This document shows, piece by piece, positions 11,640 to 24,201 of a DNA stretch of 64,000 bases. This DNA is from Carallia brachiata. Its lineage: Eukaryota; Streptophyta; Magnoliopsida; Malpighiales; Rhizophoraceae. The DNA is taken from positions 622,056 to 686,055 of the forward strand of contig JADCRB010000118.1 of assembly GCA_021464245.1 (NCBI GenBank), read 5' to 3'. A model generated the notes under the pieces. The model did not search any database, was not told the origin of the DNA, and worked only from the letters and a program-made list of their open reading frames with translations. The number at the start of each line of letters is the position of its first letter. The stretch's first letter is position 1. Position numbers and translations under genes: made by a program.

Positions 11640-14284
11640 GGCGACGTTGCGGGTTTTGTGTTTTAGTTAACGATGAGGAGACGAGGAAATAACAAAAAAA
11701 AAAAAAAATTAAAACAACTACTCGGGATGTGTCTAGATGTATGAAAATGTGTGAAAAAAATATTTTAAAAATAAAAAATTATGAGAAAATAAAATTATTT
11801 CGATCGATGAAAAATTTTAAAAAAATAATGTGAAAGAAAAATAAATATTAATTTATGATATAAAAAATTGTGAGAAAAATTGTTTAAATTGTTGAGAAAA
11901 TTATAAGAAAGAAAAGAAAAGAAAAGAAAAATAAATATTAATTTATAAGAAAAATGTAAGAATAAATAATTATTTAAATTAATAAAAAAATTAAAAAAAT
12001 TATTAAGAGAATAAAGTATAGTGATTAGATATTTTTTTAATTATTTTTTAACGAATAAAAAAATAAAAAAAAAAACCTTTTTCTTTGCACTAAAAGGCCT
12101 CGTGAGGAGAGTCTGGAGAGAGTGCATGTTACAATGTTGCACGTACAAAGTTGAGCGTATTTTTATCTCTGCATACCTAATCTTGTCAACAGCCCACTCT
12201 TCGCCGCTTTCTTGTGAGAAAATGTTTCATGGGCCCACGTCAAAACTGTCACTCCTTTTTCCAACATTTTTTGTCCACCAATGAATCCAAACAAGGAATG
12301 TTCTTTTCCCAACACATTTCCTTTCAAAGTAATATTAAATGATTTTATTCATGTAATTTTAAAATCATCACATTTTTTTCAATAGTATTCGATAAGGAAC
12401 CAAAATTTTTTTCTTATTTCTAGCATAATGCTTATCCAAATAGAGGATGGATATCTAAGCAACCTTACCTCTTGATTTTAGGTTATGCCCACGCTGTTTG
12501 ATCTTCTACTTTTTTACTAAGTTAATTATGTAAGTATGCATAAACGAGTATATAGAAAAGACACAATTATTTTAACGGTATCTAATAGTTTATTTATTTT
12601 TTATTTTTTAAATTAACACATTTTTTATAGTTTAACAATATAGATTATTAAGTGTCAATTGCACTTCTATTTATACCAGTTTAATTAAATTTTCTAATTT
12701 TTTTGCTTTGACTCATCCAATGATGACCATGCAGTTCATGGACGTGCGCTACACCGTGACGAAGTCGGGCTTTTTCCTTTTTTGGGGTGTTAAAATTTTA
12801 TTTCTTTTGCATAAATCTTCTTTAACGAGAAAAATTAAAGAATTGCATTTAATTTATTCCAAGCATGATACCCAAAAAAAAAAAAGGTTCTACAAACAAT
12901 AACTGAATTTTTTTTTTAGAAGTGAATTTCAAAATGAAACGGCAACTCAAATCGGTTTTAAAACTGACTTGCAATTTAATTAAAGTACAATATGTTATCA
13001 TAATTAGGCTAAATTCAACCTTTTATAAATTAGATCTAGAATTATCTGCATATTAAATAAATTTATTAAGCTAGCTGCACTATAAGAAATATTTTTAGAT
13101 GCTTCTATGTTGGATAAGATTAGTTGTTGTACTTAAATATTCTTTTGTTTATTAATTTGCATGCATCCAATTTTCAGTTTATGATGTTGGCTTGTCAATG
13201 CTTGCTAATCAATTGCAAATGCCCCATAAGTTTGAAGCTGAAATGAATATTGTCCTCACAGAATTGGCCAACGTGCTTGCCATATATAGTTCTATTTGGG
13301 ATGGATTATTGCTATTCGAATGAAAGGCGTGGACGTTTTTGTGCCGTTCAATGCCTGTTTGAATTTATCATTTATTATTGCTACTCCATTTAAAAGAATT
13401 TATGATTCAATATGCCAATACGTGATAGTGGCCTTTTTTTTTTTTTCTTGAAAGCAGAATTGAATTTTCAGCACTCCAACAATTTTTGTCTCCAATAGGT
13501 AAATTTAATAGACGTTTAACAAGTGAAGGATAGAGCGATATTCGTAAAATTCTATTTTCCCTTTTGTTTGAATCTTCTTTAATAAGAAAAATCATAAATA
13601 GAAAAGAAGACATGATTGTGGTATTCTTAGCTTTATGTTAGATATCAAAAAGGGTAAAGGCATCGCTGGTTCATTTGAATCTTCTGTAAAATTGACTTCG
13701 TTGTTCATTTTTAGTTACTTATAGGAAAAAAAGAAAAAAAAAACTAATAAGAAATGTAAATGAACTATTAAGAAGGATGAAAAAGTTATTTAAATATAAT
13801 AATATACTAAATTTCATTCCATGTCATCCAATACAATCAAAACATAAGATACTAATTACGATTCAATCGTATGTACTATAGAATCCTAGACTAGACAATC
13901 ATATACTGTACAAAGTTAAACTGCATGCACAATCTTCCACCATACAATTAATCTGTATATATACGTAGTGGACAATCCCACGCTGTACATAGTACCACAC
14001 CACACACATGTATTATCCTATGTATAGAATACTATAGTTTCGCTTTTTTCTGACAAGATCATCAGCTTGTCTTTTCACGTTGACCTGTTTTTAATAATGA
14101 ATGTGCAAAAAAACAAGAAAAAACAACAAAGAAAAAGAGAATGGTCAAAGGCTGCGCAAAGCTAAAATGGTTGGAAAATAAATAAAACAATAAGAAACTT
14201 ACATGTTTGTTAATTAGAAAAAAGAAAAAGAGCAGAAAGAGCACATAGTGTAAGATGTGACCTTTTCCTTGTGAAACATTTCAG
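11640..14284. other. Intergenic AT-rich DNA, U1
   Basis: No convincing gene. It contains poly(A) runs near 11700, a short GAAAA pentanucleotide repeat near 11908 and a stretch at 12131-12210 that has a diverged paralogue at 58676-58760. The segment 13074-13087 (agctgcactataag) is the source of an inverted templated insertion found in the U3 copy. Confidence 0.5.
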
Positions 14285-14694
14285 TCAGTCTTCATCGTCA
14301 GAGGAACCTTCGTCATCAGCATAGCCATGGTCCTCCTCATCAAGTCCCTAACCTCTGGCTCCACCAGCCCACCCTGATGATTGAACAACACGAAGTAATT
14401 AGCCACCGTTAAAGAACGAAATTGAAAAATAGTGGAATTAATTGATTAAAGTAGGCTGTGTGGCACCTGATCATTATTCCAATGGCCTTCTTGTGGGGGC
14501 TCCTCCTCCTCCTCCTCCTCCTCCTCCTCCTCCACTGCAGGATCTTCCACGTCACTCTGGGGAGGAGTGACATCCCAAATGGGGCCATCATCCTCCACTT
14601 CAGGATCTTACACGTCACTCTGGGGAGGAGTAACATCCCAAATGGGGCCATCATCATCATCTGGGTCATAAGCTCCGTTACCATGAGGATCCAT
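14285..14694 (-). pseudogene. Acidic-protein gene, copy 1 (disrupted)
   Basis: Copy of the two-exon gene that is intact at 49533-49934. Exon 1 starts at ATG 14692-14694. The second repeat-linking Glu codon is TAA (gatcttacacg near 14605), truncating the product after about 30 residues. A one-base deletion in exon 2 (catcaagtc near 14341, against catcgaagtc in U3) shifts the frame again. Both lesions are shared with copy 2. The Glu run is expanded to 11 codons, against 8 in U3. Confidence 0.75.
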
Positions 14695-14899
14695 GATAGA
14701 AATGAGCAATGTGTGAGAGTCAAAAGAACAAAACAAAGCTAACACTTAACAAATGCTAAAACACCACCACGAGAATGCTTAATGCAAGTAAGAAGAGAAT
14801 ACTTGGCTTGATTATAGGGACGCCCTTATTTATATTCGTGAAAGCACCGCCTCCTCTCCCAAAATTTTTAACTTGTACCATTAAAATTACTATTACTTT

Positions 14900-15790
14900 T
14901 GCTTGCTCTACAATATAAGACTGCAATTACTACTATTGCTTGCTTGCGAAAGACTATAATACCCAAAGGAATATGTGAAGCTCATTTAAATAGCACACGC
15001 GCGTACGCATTTTACCTGTTTTGTGTTATTTCTTGTTTAACTTCACCGTACCTCGAACACATCCTGTTTTCATGTTTCTTTTAAGTAATTTAACAGAAAG
15101 CATTTTTATTTTTTTGGCAATTACTTGGTGTGTGTAAGTTAACTAAAATTGAGATAAGATCACAATCATATAGATTAATTAGATGATAGCGAACTGAAAA
15201 ATTAAAACAATATTAATAAATAAATTATTATATACTATTAAAAAAATTATTTACTCACTTTATAAATGTACGTATAAGTGCTCGTTTTTTTATTTTTTTA
15301 TGAGTCCTTTTTTTGTTTTGTAACGCCAAAAAAAAAAAAACAAAAAGTAAGCAACAACAGCAACAACTCCAAGGCCCAAATGTTCAACCAAGAGTGAGTC
15401 AGATAATGATACTCAAAGGAAGACAATAATTCTTGCTCAATAATTCTTGCTTTATAAGACGGTAATTCCTATTGTTCCTTGCCTGCGAAAGACTATAATA
15501 CTCAGAGGAATATGTGAAGCTATTTAAATGGCGCACGTGCGTCAACATTTTACCTATTTTGTCTTCTTTCTTGTTTGAATTTACTGTACGTGCGACCCAT
15601 CCTGTTTTCATGCATCTTTTAAGTAATTTAACTAAAAAGATATTTTTTTAGGAAATTACTTAGTTGGTGTGTCTAAATTAACTAGGATGGAGATAAGATC
15701 AAAGTGATATTGATTAATTGAATGATAGTGAGCTGAAAATTTTGAAAAAAATAAATAAGAAAGTAATTATGGTATGTCAAATAATAGACA
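14900..15790 (+). repeat. Local imperfect direct repeat, period about 540 bp
   Basis: gcgaaagactataata occurs at 14945 and at 15485. The sequence after each is alike for about 280 bp: ggaatatgtgaagct, then catcctgttttcatg, then cttttaagtaattta, then gagataagatca. A third, weaker relative of the last part follows the LINE tail at 3780. The repeat is present in all three units and holds no gene. Confidence 0.7.
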
Positions 15791-16287
15791 GGTCATCCTC
15801 TTTGTTTTCTTTTTCTTTTTTTCAAAAGAATGCCCTTTTTTAAAGTTCTATGGCTCTCTTGTGTTAGTTTTTATGTTAGTACTCATAACGTTTATTATAA
15901 AATCGCATATATATTAAAAAATATTATGAAAATCATTTTAACCACAAAAATTTAATTTAATTTAAAATTTAAGTCATAATTTATATTATATTTTGAGTTA
16001 TATATATATATATATATAGATATATATATACATACTATATATTATGTTGTGTATGTATTTTAATATTTTTAAAATAAATGTGTCGGTATATGTGTCTGTA
16101 CCGTTATCTCCACGTCAATACTACCTTAAACGTTTCCGAATAAAGACCAGCATAAGTCGGATTTGTCCAGTCGGTTAACGGATCTGGCAATAGAGAACTG
16201 AAAGAACAATTTGGGGCTGTCCAGGTTTAAAACAAGCGGCCCAAGTGGGCCGACGTCTAACTTTAACGTTATTAATGTCTCCATATA

Positions 16288-16478
16288 TAACCACCTAGTG
16301 TGGTTCAGTTGGCAACGCAGGCTGAGTAAGTGGGAAGAACTCTCGGGTTCGATCCCCACTAAATACACTGGTGGCCAGGGGTGAGGAGCCTTAACTGTGA
16401 CTAAACCCCGACTCCGGATTAGTCGCCGCCCACGAGTGATGCGGATACCGGGGAGTCTAGACCAAAAAAAAAAAAAAA
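16288..16478 (+). mobile_element. tRNA-derived SINE with target-site duplication, U1
   Basis: The 191-bp element begins with a polymerase III-type promoter: box A-like gtggttcagttggc near 16298 and box B gggttcgatccc near 16347. It ends in about 16 A. Perfect 13-bp direct repeats, atgtctccatata, flank it at 16275-16287 and 16479-16491. The paralogous flank of gene A (near 5195) has the empty site, so insertion came after the A/B split. Confidence 0.92.
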
Positions 16479-16989
16479 ATGTCTCCATATAAAATAGTTT
16501 ATGGCCGAATCACATTATATTCTTTTTTTTTTTTCTAATGCCGCCTGTGTCGATCGGTAGTTGGGTTTATCTAAGAAGGGCGATTAGGCCCATGTTCCTG
16601 CCACTACTATGCTCTGGATGATTAGCCCACCATAGTCCCTCAATTTACACATATTATCTTATTGGACTAACAATTTTTTTAGTTAATTATTTCATTAAAT
16701 CGTGAATTATATAAAAAAAAAAAGAATTGAGACATCTGACATCAAAAGAACAAAACAATACATCAAAGTTAATTCAATATTTAGTTTAATTAAATAAACA
16801 GAATAATGCGTTTATGTTTTTTTATAACTCTCAAATCATCGGTAATAGATAATTAAGTATTTTCTCCAAAAAAATAAAAAAAGAAAAAGAAATGTCCAAA
16901 ATATTATATTTTAATAAGACCTATAATAAATAATTCACGTAAATAATAAACAATTCACATAAGTATGTCCAGAGAATTCTTGAAGTCGT

Positions 16990-18256
16990 TCAATAATTTT
17001 TTTGACGTTCTCCCTCTTTCCACTGACGTTTCACTTCACATATTTCCGAACAACATGAATTGTACCATTCATGTTCTGTGATGACCACCTGCCCAAGGAT
17101 AGCCGCATGTTTCAGCAAGAAAATGACAAACTCGATTTGACTGGAGGTGAAAAACCCACAAAATTCAACTTTTTCCAAATGTTCAAGAATATATCCACTG
17201 CAGTCAAACTGTCCTTGTTCACCGTCTTCTTGACAACACATCTGCAACTACAACGTCAAGTACTAAGTAACAAAATTCAAGTACAACTTGAAGTAGCTAA
17301 GCTAAGTAACATAATTCAAGCAGAACTTGAAGTAGATAGGTTGCAAATAGATGGATTCAAAATACTTGCTACCCTCACCATTAAATGAAGTTGACGAAGG
17401 AGGGGAAATGCTTTGCGAATTGAAACCATCTTCAACAAGTCAAATTTCGTTTGTTTAAAGAAAGTCAACCTCAATCTTGTAACTGTCGTCAATGTTACAA
17501 TGCTTTGTGGAATTTTATTAACCTGCACGTACAGAGAGAGGCCAATATAGTTAACGCATCTGCCAAGAGAGAAAATACGAATGAAAAAGCTTCAATGGAA
17601 ATGTTTGTTCGCATACCCAATCCTTCTCGCTCTTAACATCTGACTCCCTCAACTTGGGCAGCTGTTGCCAAAGAAGAGTGAATGCGAAGCGGAACTGATC
17701 ATCGTCCTTTAGAAAGTAAGTGAATTTCCACAAGTTAGGGACTCCCTTAAAAATTAGTGTGCCCCCTCAGGACCAAGATATTTAAACTCGGAAAGATTCT
17801 CATTGGATAGCTCAAGTCTAGCTAACCCATGACAGACTTTAAGCTTGAAGCTTTCTAGACAGAGTAGCGGCCAAGACATAATCCCATTTTAATGGCAGAA
17901 CGGACCCATCCATCAACGTCACCCGCAAAACTTTTCACACAGAAAGAAAGGGAAAAGGATTGTACGGCTTGGTTTCCCTGCTCATAAGACTCTAGGGTCT
18001 CACTAACTCCTCTCACAAACTTCTCTTTGTATTCTACAAGTACAAGGTTGCTGGGAACTGTCAGAGAACGGGAGGTTTTCTCCGGTCAGGAACATGTTAG
18101 GCCAATCAAAGTTGAGGTTAGAATGGTATGGCTGGACATGTCTTCACCTATGTGATAACACGCGTGTTCTCGCAGCATCTCCCAGTGTGAGGCGGGAGAT
18201 AATCAAATAAAGAATTTATCTGGCAACTTTCTGATTCAGTGGTGCTCGCTACTCAT
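16990..18256 (-). pseudogene. F-box/FBD pseudogene B1
   Basis: Same structure as B0, with the 3' part present. The exon 3 equivalent starts at ATG 17239-17241 and is truncated at 16990-16992 because one extra A in a homopolymer turns the FBD tail into QKNY-stop. The exon 2 equivalent near 17385-17522 is open. Exon 1 lacks the 104 middle codons and has TGA codons at the seventh codon and at the F-box Trp. Intron 2 contains an extra internal duplication of about 38 bp. The intron 1 donor is GTATGC. Confidence 0.85.
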
Positions 18257-18559
18257 TTTTTCACTCGGTCGTTTCCTTTTCGCGAACACAAACAGATTAT
18301 TATTTTTATTATTTTTTGCGTACAATTTTTTTTATTATTACTATTAGATACTACTCAAATACTCACAATCCGAGCTTACGTAAAATAAGAAAAAGATTTA
18401 AAAAATTAAAAAAACAGTATCTGGAAGGAATTGTAGACAAGACACACGTATTGATCAGTTTCGTCATATAAACATTCACTGAAACAAAGGTCTAAGCTTT
18501 GAGCACAAACTTTAACGGATGGCAGAGAACTATAAAACCCCTCTTAAGATTTGAGCACA

Positions 18560-18985
18560 TGTATTTCTTTGATCAGTGTTACACTACCGAATCTGTTCAC
18601 AACACCTATATAAATAAGTTTTGCACAACCCACGGGATAGAGCTCATCCCACTGGATAGAGCCAAGCAAATAAGGATAAAGCAGAGCAAACAATTCAGTA
18701 ACCAACTGATAAATAACATAACCAAAAGAGATGAATATGCAGCACCAAATTAATCCGATAACAGCCCCCCGCAAGCCAATGGACACTGCTGGAGGTGCAA
18801 ACGTTGGCGAAGAAGAACAAACCAGGCAGTGGCCAATGGCTTCGTGAAGATATCAGCAACTTGATCATCACTAGAAATAAATCGAACATCCAATTGGCCT
18901 CGTGCAACCTCATCACGAACAAAATGATAATCAACCTCGATATGCTTGGTAGGAGCATAAAAAAAGGGATTAGCAGTAAGATAAA
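18560..18985 (-). mobile_element. Copia 3' fragment ending U1
   Basis: 204-bp LTR (18560-18763) followed by the end of the RNase H coding region, cut at 18985 where LINE sequence begins. Essentially identical to 894-1319. Confidence 0.9.
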
Positions 18986-21439
18986 GAAGACTTTTGTTCA
19001 CTAGTTTCTTCCTTCTTCACCTCATCCAAACTCTCCAGGGGCATTAATTCTTCTTTTGTGACTCTTGCTGCTAAGACTATTGGTGCTAGTAACCTTATTG
19101 ATTTTCGTCCTATTAGCCAAATTGGATGTTTGTATAAAATAGTTTCGAAGATCTTAGCAAACAGGCTTAAAGGTGTCATTGGTGAAGTTATTAGCCAGAA
19201 CCAAACTGGTTTCATTCAAGGTCGACAAATTCTTGATGGAGTACTCATAGCTTCAGAATCCATATGATGACAAAGAGTAAGCAATTGGGGGTGTTATTTA
19301 AATTGGACTTCCATAAGGCCTTTGATTTAGTCTCCTGGAGTTATCTATATTCTGTAATGCGGCTCATGGGCTTTGGGGTTAGGTGGCGTTCATGGATACA
19401 GCAGTGCCTTTCCACTACTCGTATCTCTATTTTGGTTAATGGTTCTCCAACCCCTGAAATTCAGTTACAATGTGGTCTTAGGCAAGGAGACCCATTGTCT
19501 CCTTTTCTATTCATTATTGCTGCGGAAGGCCTCTCTCAAATGCTGCATAAGGGCTAGGAGCAGAATTTATTTCAGGGACTTTCCATACATGGACATCATT
19601 CTCAGTGCTCCATCGCCCATCTACAATTTGCGGATGACACCATTATTTTCTGCCAACCAAATACCACAAGACTTCTTAATGTTAAAAGAATCTTGAGATG
19701 CTTTGAGTTGGCATCAGGCCTGAACGTTAACTTTGCTAAAAGCTCACTGATTGGAATGAATGTCAAACATGAATGGCTTTTGGAAATTGCAAATAATCTA
19801 AGGACCAAGGTTGAAATCCTCCCAATAAAATACCTTGGCCTACCGTTGGGGGCAAATCCACGAAGGAAATCAACTTGGGATCCCATCCTTGTTAAAATTC
19901 GTAGCAGGTTGGCAACCTGGAAAGGGAAACTTCTATCTACGGGTGGACGGCTAACACTTATCAAATTTGTCCTCAATTCTCTCCCTATCTATTTTATCTA
20001 TTTTCAAAATCCCGAGACTTGTTGCAATGGAAATTACTTCTTTACAGCGGAGGTTTTTCTAGAGTGGTGATATAGAGAAGAAGAAAATGTGCTTAGTCAA
20101 ATGGGAGGTTATCATGAAGCCTAAAGGAAGGAGGTCTTGGTACTAGGTCATTGCTATATAAAAATCAAGGACTGCTCTTTAAGTGGCTATGGCGTTATCT
20201 GAAGGGTGATGGATCTATGTGGAAATGTCTCATTGACTGCAAGTATAAAAATCTTTCAGTCTTCTTGGCCAACTTTTGATCCTCAAAATGTCTCATGTAT
20301 TTGGAGGGACATTACAAATTCTGTAGAATATGATGAAAATTTCAAGAAGTTTGTGGAGAAGGGACTTTGTTTCAAGATAGGCTGCAGACAACGTACTCGT
20401 TTTTGGCAAGATTTATGGGTGGGTGACAGGACTCTTATGGACAGATTTCCTCGTCTAATGGTCCTAGCAAAAAATAAGGATGTTAGTAGCAAATTGTGGT
20501 GAATGGGTGAATGAGAGTTGGAACTGGAATTTACAATGGCAAAGACAATTATTAGAGCGTGAAGTTCACATGGTGGCTGATCTCCTCACAGCAATTGGAT
20601 CCATACATCCAACTCTTTCTTTAGATGATTCGGTGACATGGACATATGTAAAATCAGGTGACTATACAGTAAAGTCATTCCATACTGAATGCATGAAGGT
20701 TTCATCTCAATCAGGTACCTCATTTCTCCCGAATATTTGGCTTGGGCCAGTTCCACCCAAAGTAGAAATCTTCACTCGGATGGCTTTTATGGATAAAAAA
20801 TGTACTCGAAGTTCATTACTTAAAAGGGGAATTATCCTTGAGGACCAAAGTCTGTGCTGTTTTTGCAATAAAAAAATTGAATCAGGGCCACATTTATTAT
20901 TCCAATGTGCTTCTTCTTGGCAACTTTGGTGCTCTATTATTAAGTGGTGGGGGCAAAGCTGGTGTATCCCTAACTCTTTTGTGGACTTATACTTGCAATG
21001 GACTGGATTAGTAACTAGAAAAGGAGCAAGAAAGGTTTGGACAACCATATTCTTTGTTTTAACATGAACTATTTGGCTAAAGCGGAATAAAAAGATTTTC
21101 CAAAATACCGACGTGACCTGGCCTACCTTACGAGACGTTGTGTTTACCCACACCTACACATGGATCAAAGCGGCAAATATTAATTCCCCCCTTCAGGCTC
21201 AATCCCTTCTTGTTTCTGCAGATGCACTACAAGGATGAAACGCTTATGCACATGCTTCTATAAATGAATAGTATTGCAAGTTCTTTCTCTTGTATTTGTT
21301 GACGACTGATAATGTGTGACTAAGGAGGTATATTATGGCGTTGTGATGATCTCTGTCATCGAGTGACATATTGACTTTCTTGTGTATTATTATTTTCAAT
21401 CAAATACATCCATACTTGAATTATCAAAAAAAAAAAAAA
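18986..21439 (+). mobile_element. 5'-cut L1-type LINE, copy in U2
   Basis: Same remnant as in U1, ending in about 14 A at 21426-21439. It differs by a 4-base deletion near 19258 (cagaatccat against cagaattaatccat) and several one- or two-base indels. The zf-RVT part is open for longer here than in U1. It shares catgcttctataa with U3 in the 3' UTR, where U1 lacks four bases. Confidence 0.92.
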
Positions 21440-24201
21440 GAGATGAGATCAAAGTAATATAATCAATCGGATAATGATAAACTGAAAAAATTTTAAAAAA
21501 TTAAATAAATAAATTTTTATATACTATCTAATAAATTACTTGCTCACCATGTACAAGTGCTCTATTTTTACAAATTTATGTCTTTAACATCAACTGAGAT
21601 AACGCATTAAATTTCTACAAATTTGCCACCACTATGATAGTGCACCAAGATAATTTTGTGGATTTGCATCGTTAACATTTTATAGGACAAGTGGAACTGA
21701 AATGTAAAGTCACTTCGTTTCATTCCTCGAAGAAGTACTGATTTAGATACCTCTAGAAATATTAATGATTTTGATTGATTTTGATTTGTGGTAACTAATA
21801 TTCATGTTGAAACAAATCAAACATAAAAGGAGTCTAATAATGCGTAATGATAAATGTTTCGAAATTTGAATAATAAAATATTTTAAAATATACAATAAAA
21901 AAAATTATTAATTTTTTTAATATTATTAAATTAAAAAATATTAATAAATTTTTCATAATTATATATTTTAATATATTTTATAACATAATTTTTTAAATGT
22001 TTATCACTATTCCCTAACAATTGGCTTCACCACAACAGGACAAGTGAAAGATTTCCAAGAATGAATGGACACGTTCATGCAGAGTGTCCGTGTTGATATG
22101 GGTTGGATAAGGACACATGTCGAACATAACATAGATATTTGTTCGATACATTAAAAATGTGTTCGTTAAAAAAATTTAAATCATATCAAACACAATTTGA
22201 ACATGTCTAACACATGTTCAAGATACGCCTTGAATATACAAATGATAAGTTTTGAAAAAAAAATAAATAAAAAATAGAAAAGTAATTATTGTCTGTCAGA
22301 TGGCCGACAGTCCATCCTCTTCTTCTTGTGTTTTTTTTTTTTAATTATGTTTTTAAGAAGGTGCCAGGCAGGGAAGATTGAAATTATATTTTAAAAAGTT
22401 CTATGGCTCTCTTTTGTTAGTTTTTATGTTAGTGCTCATAGTACATCATATAAAATCTCATATTTATTAAAAAATATTATGAATTGCTTTTAACAACAAA
22501 AATTAAATTTAATCTCAAATTTAAGTTATAATTTATATTATATTTTAAATAATGATATTTATATAGATTTATTTGTCTATATACACCCAGATATATATAT
22601 GTGTGTGTTTATATCATATTTGTATCTTAATTTTTGTAAAATTGATATGTTACCGTATTTATATTTATTATGTCTGTATCATTATATCCCTATCAATCAA
22701 GCTTAAAGATTTCTCAGTAAAAACAAGCATAACTCCGCTTTGTTGAGTCGGTAAACCGATCTAGCAATGAAGAATTGAAATCGCAATTTGGGGTTGCCAA
22801 GGTTTAAAACAAGTGGACCAAGGTCTAATTTAACGTTATTAATGTCTAAATATAAAATAGATCATTATATTCTTCTTTGTTTTTTTGGGGTGGGGGGAGG
22901 GAGTCTGACGAATCAAATATATTCTACCGCCAACTGTGTCGATCAGTAGTTGGGTTATCTGATAAGGGCAATTAAGCTAGTGTTCACGCGATTACTATGT
23001 TATGAGTGTGTATTTAGTGCGCAAATTAAATAATATAACATAAATTAATTATAAGTTAACATAATATAGAATAAGTTAAACTACTAATTTATATCATATT
23101 TAAAAATAATATGATATAGAATAGTATAATATATCAAAATAATTTTTTTACCCTTAAAAATAATTGATTTATATTTACTGTTAATTTTAACTTTTTTTAT
23201 TAAAATAATTAACATTAAGCAATAGAATTAATATTTATTTTACATGTGATTATACATTACATTATTTATAAATATTCAATTTTATATGGAAAATATTTTT
23301 TAAAATTAAGCATTAATTTTATTTATACAAATAAATTTTAAAATATTAAAAAGAAGAAATTAATATTTTTAAAATTTTTTTAAAGAAAAAAGTTAAATAA
23401 ATTCTAAGATATAAACTTTTAAATTTATATAAAAGAAAAAGAAGAAATGAGCGAGAGAGGGGAAGAGAGAGAGAGAGCGAGAGAGAGAGGAGGGGCGAGA
23501 GAAAGGAAGAGGAGGAGGAGGGGAGGGGAGGAGGGAGGAGAGAGAAAGGGAAAAGAGAAAGAGACGAGGAGTTAGAGAGAGAGGAGGGAGAAAAGAAAAG
23601 AAAAAGAGAGACGGGGAGTGGGAGAGAGAGATGGGAGGAGAGAGGTAAGAGAAGAGAAATGAACTTTTTTTTAATTTTATATTAATTTTTTAAGATATTT
23701 AAAATTTATTTAATTAAAATAATATTTTAATAAATATATAATTTATCAATACTAATTCAGATATATGACTACTTCATATAAATAAGAGATAGTACTATTT
23801 TATATTTATATAATATACTCATAATAACATTCTTATATCCATCTTATTGAACAATTAAATATAAACTAAAATAAAATGATTAGTTTTTATTCTATAATAT
23901 CTTTTCTAACTCACGAAACCAACGTATCCTAAATGATTATTACACCTCCTTTCAATTTACACAGATTATTATACCGTATCCTTATTGTGAAATACAGAAA
24001 AAAAAATATAGAATAGAGATAACCCACACCAAACATGAAAAAGACACGTCGAAATTAATTCATTATTTAGTTTAGATAGATCAACAGAGTAACGTATTCA
24101 TATTTTTGAAGGCTCTAAAGTTATCGTTAATTGATAATTGAGCATCTTCTCCCCAAAAAAATTCGAATAAAACAGAGAACGTCCAAAATATTAGACATGA
24201 C
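21440..24201. other. AT-rich 3' flank of gene A in U2
   Basis: Counterpart of 3780-6540 with no gene seen. The GA-rich tract spans about 23449-23659 and its core is shorter and more GAG-like than in U1. Variants such as tatagattta and gatatagaatag are shared with U3. Confidence 0.6.

Larger units (their letters stand above)
1320..18985 (+). repeat. Array unit U1 (17666 bp)
   Basis: First complete unit of the tandem array, delimited by the recurrent Copia-to-LINE join. It contains LINE (+), gene A1 (-), acidic-gene copy 1 (-), SINE (+), pseudogene B1 (-) and a Copia fragment (-). It carries its own variants across the left two thirds compared with U2 and U3, for example at 4922, 5452, 6264, 7828, 9259 and 11612. 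Confidence 0.95.

Noticed and set aside
12021..12284. 87-codon plus-strand frame
   Set aside because: It starts in an AT-rich run, has no recognisable domain and is not supported by codon pattern or splice context.
14458..14742. Leu-run and Arg-run frames around the CTC repeat
   Set aside because: They are other frames of the Glu codon run of the acidic gene.
16298..16370. tRNA gene
   Set aside because: Boxes A and B are present, but the arms do not form a tRNA cloverleaf and the sequence runs into a SINE body with poly(A) and target duplications.
16126..16488. 120-codon minus-strand frame starting with a Phe run
   Set aside because: It is the antisense of the SINE and its poly(A) tail.
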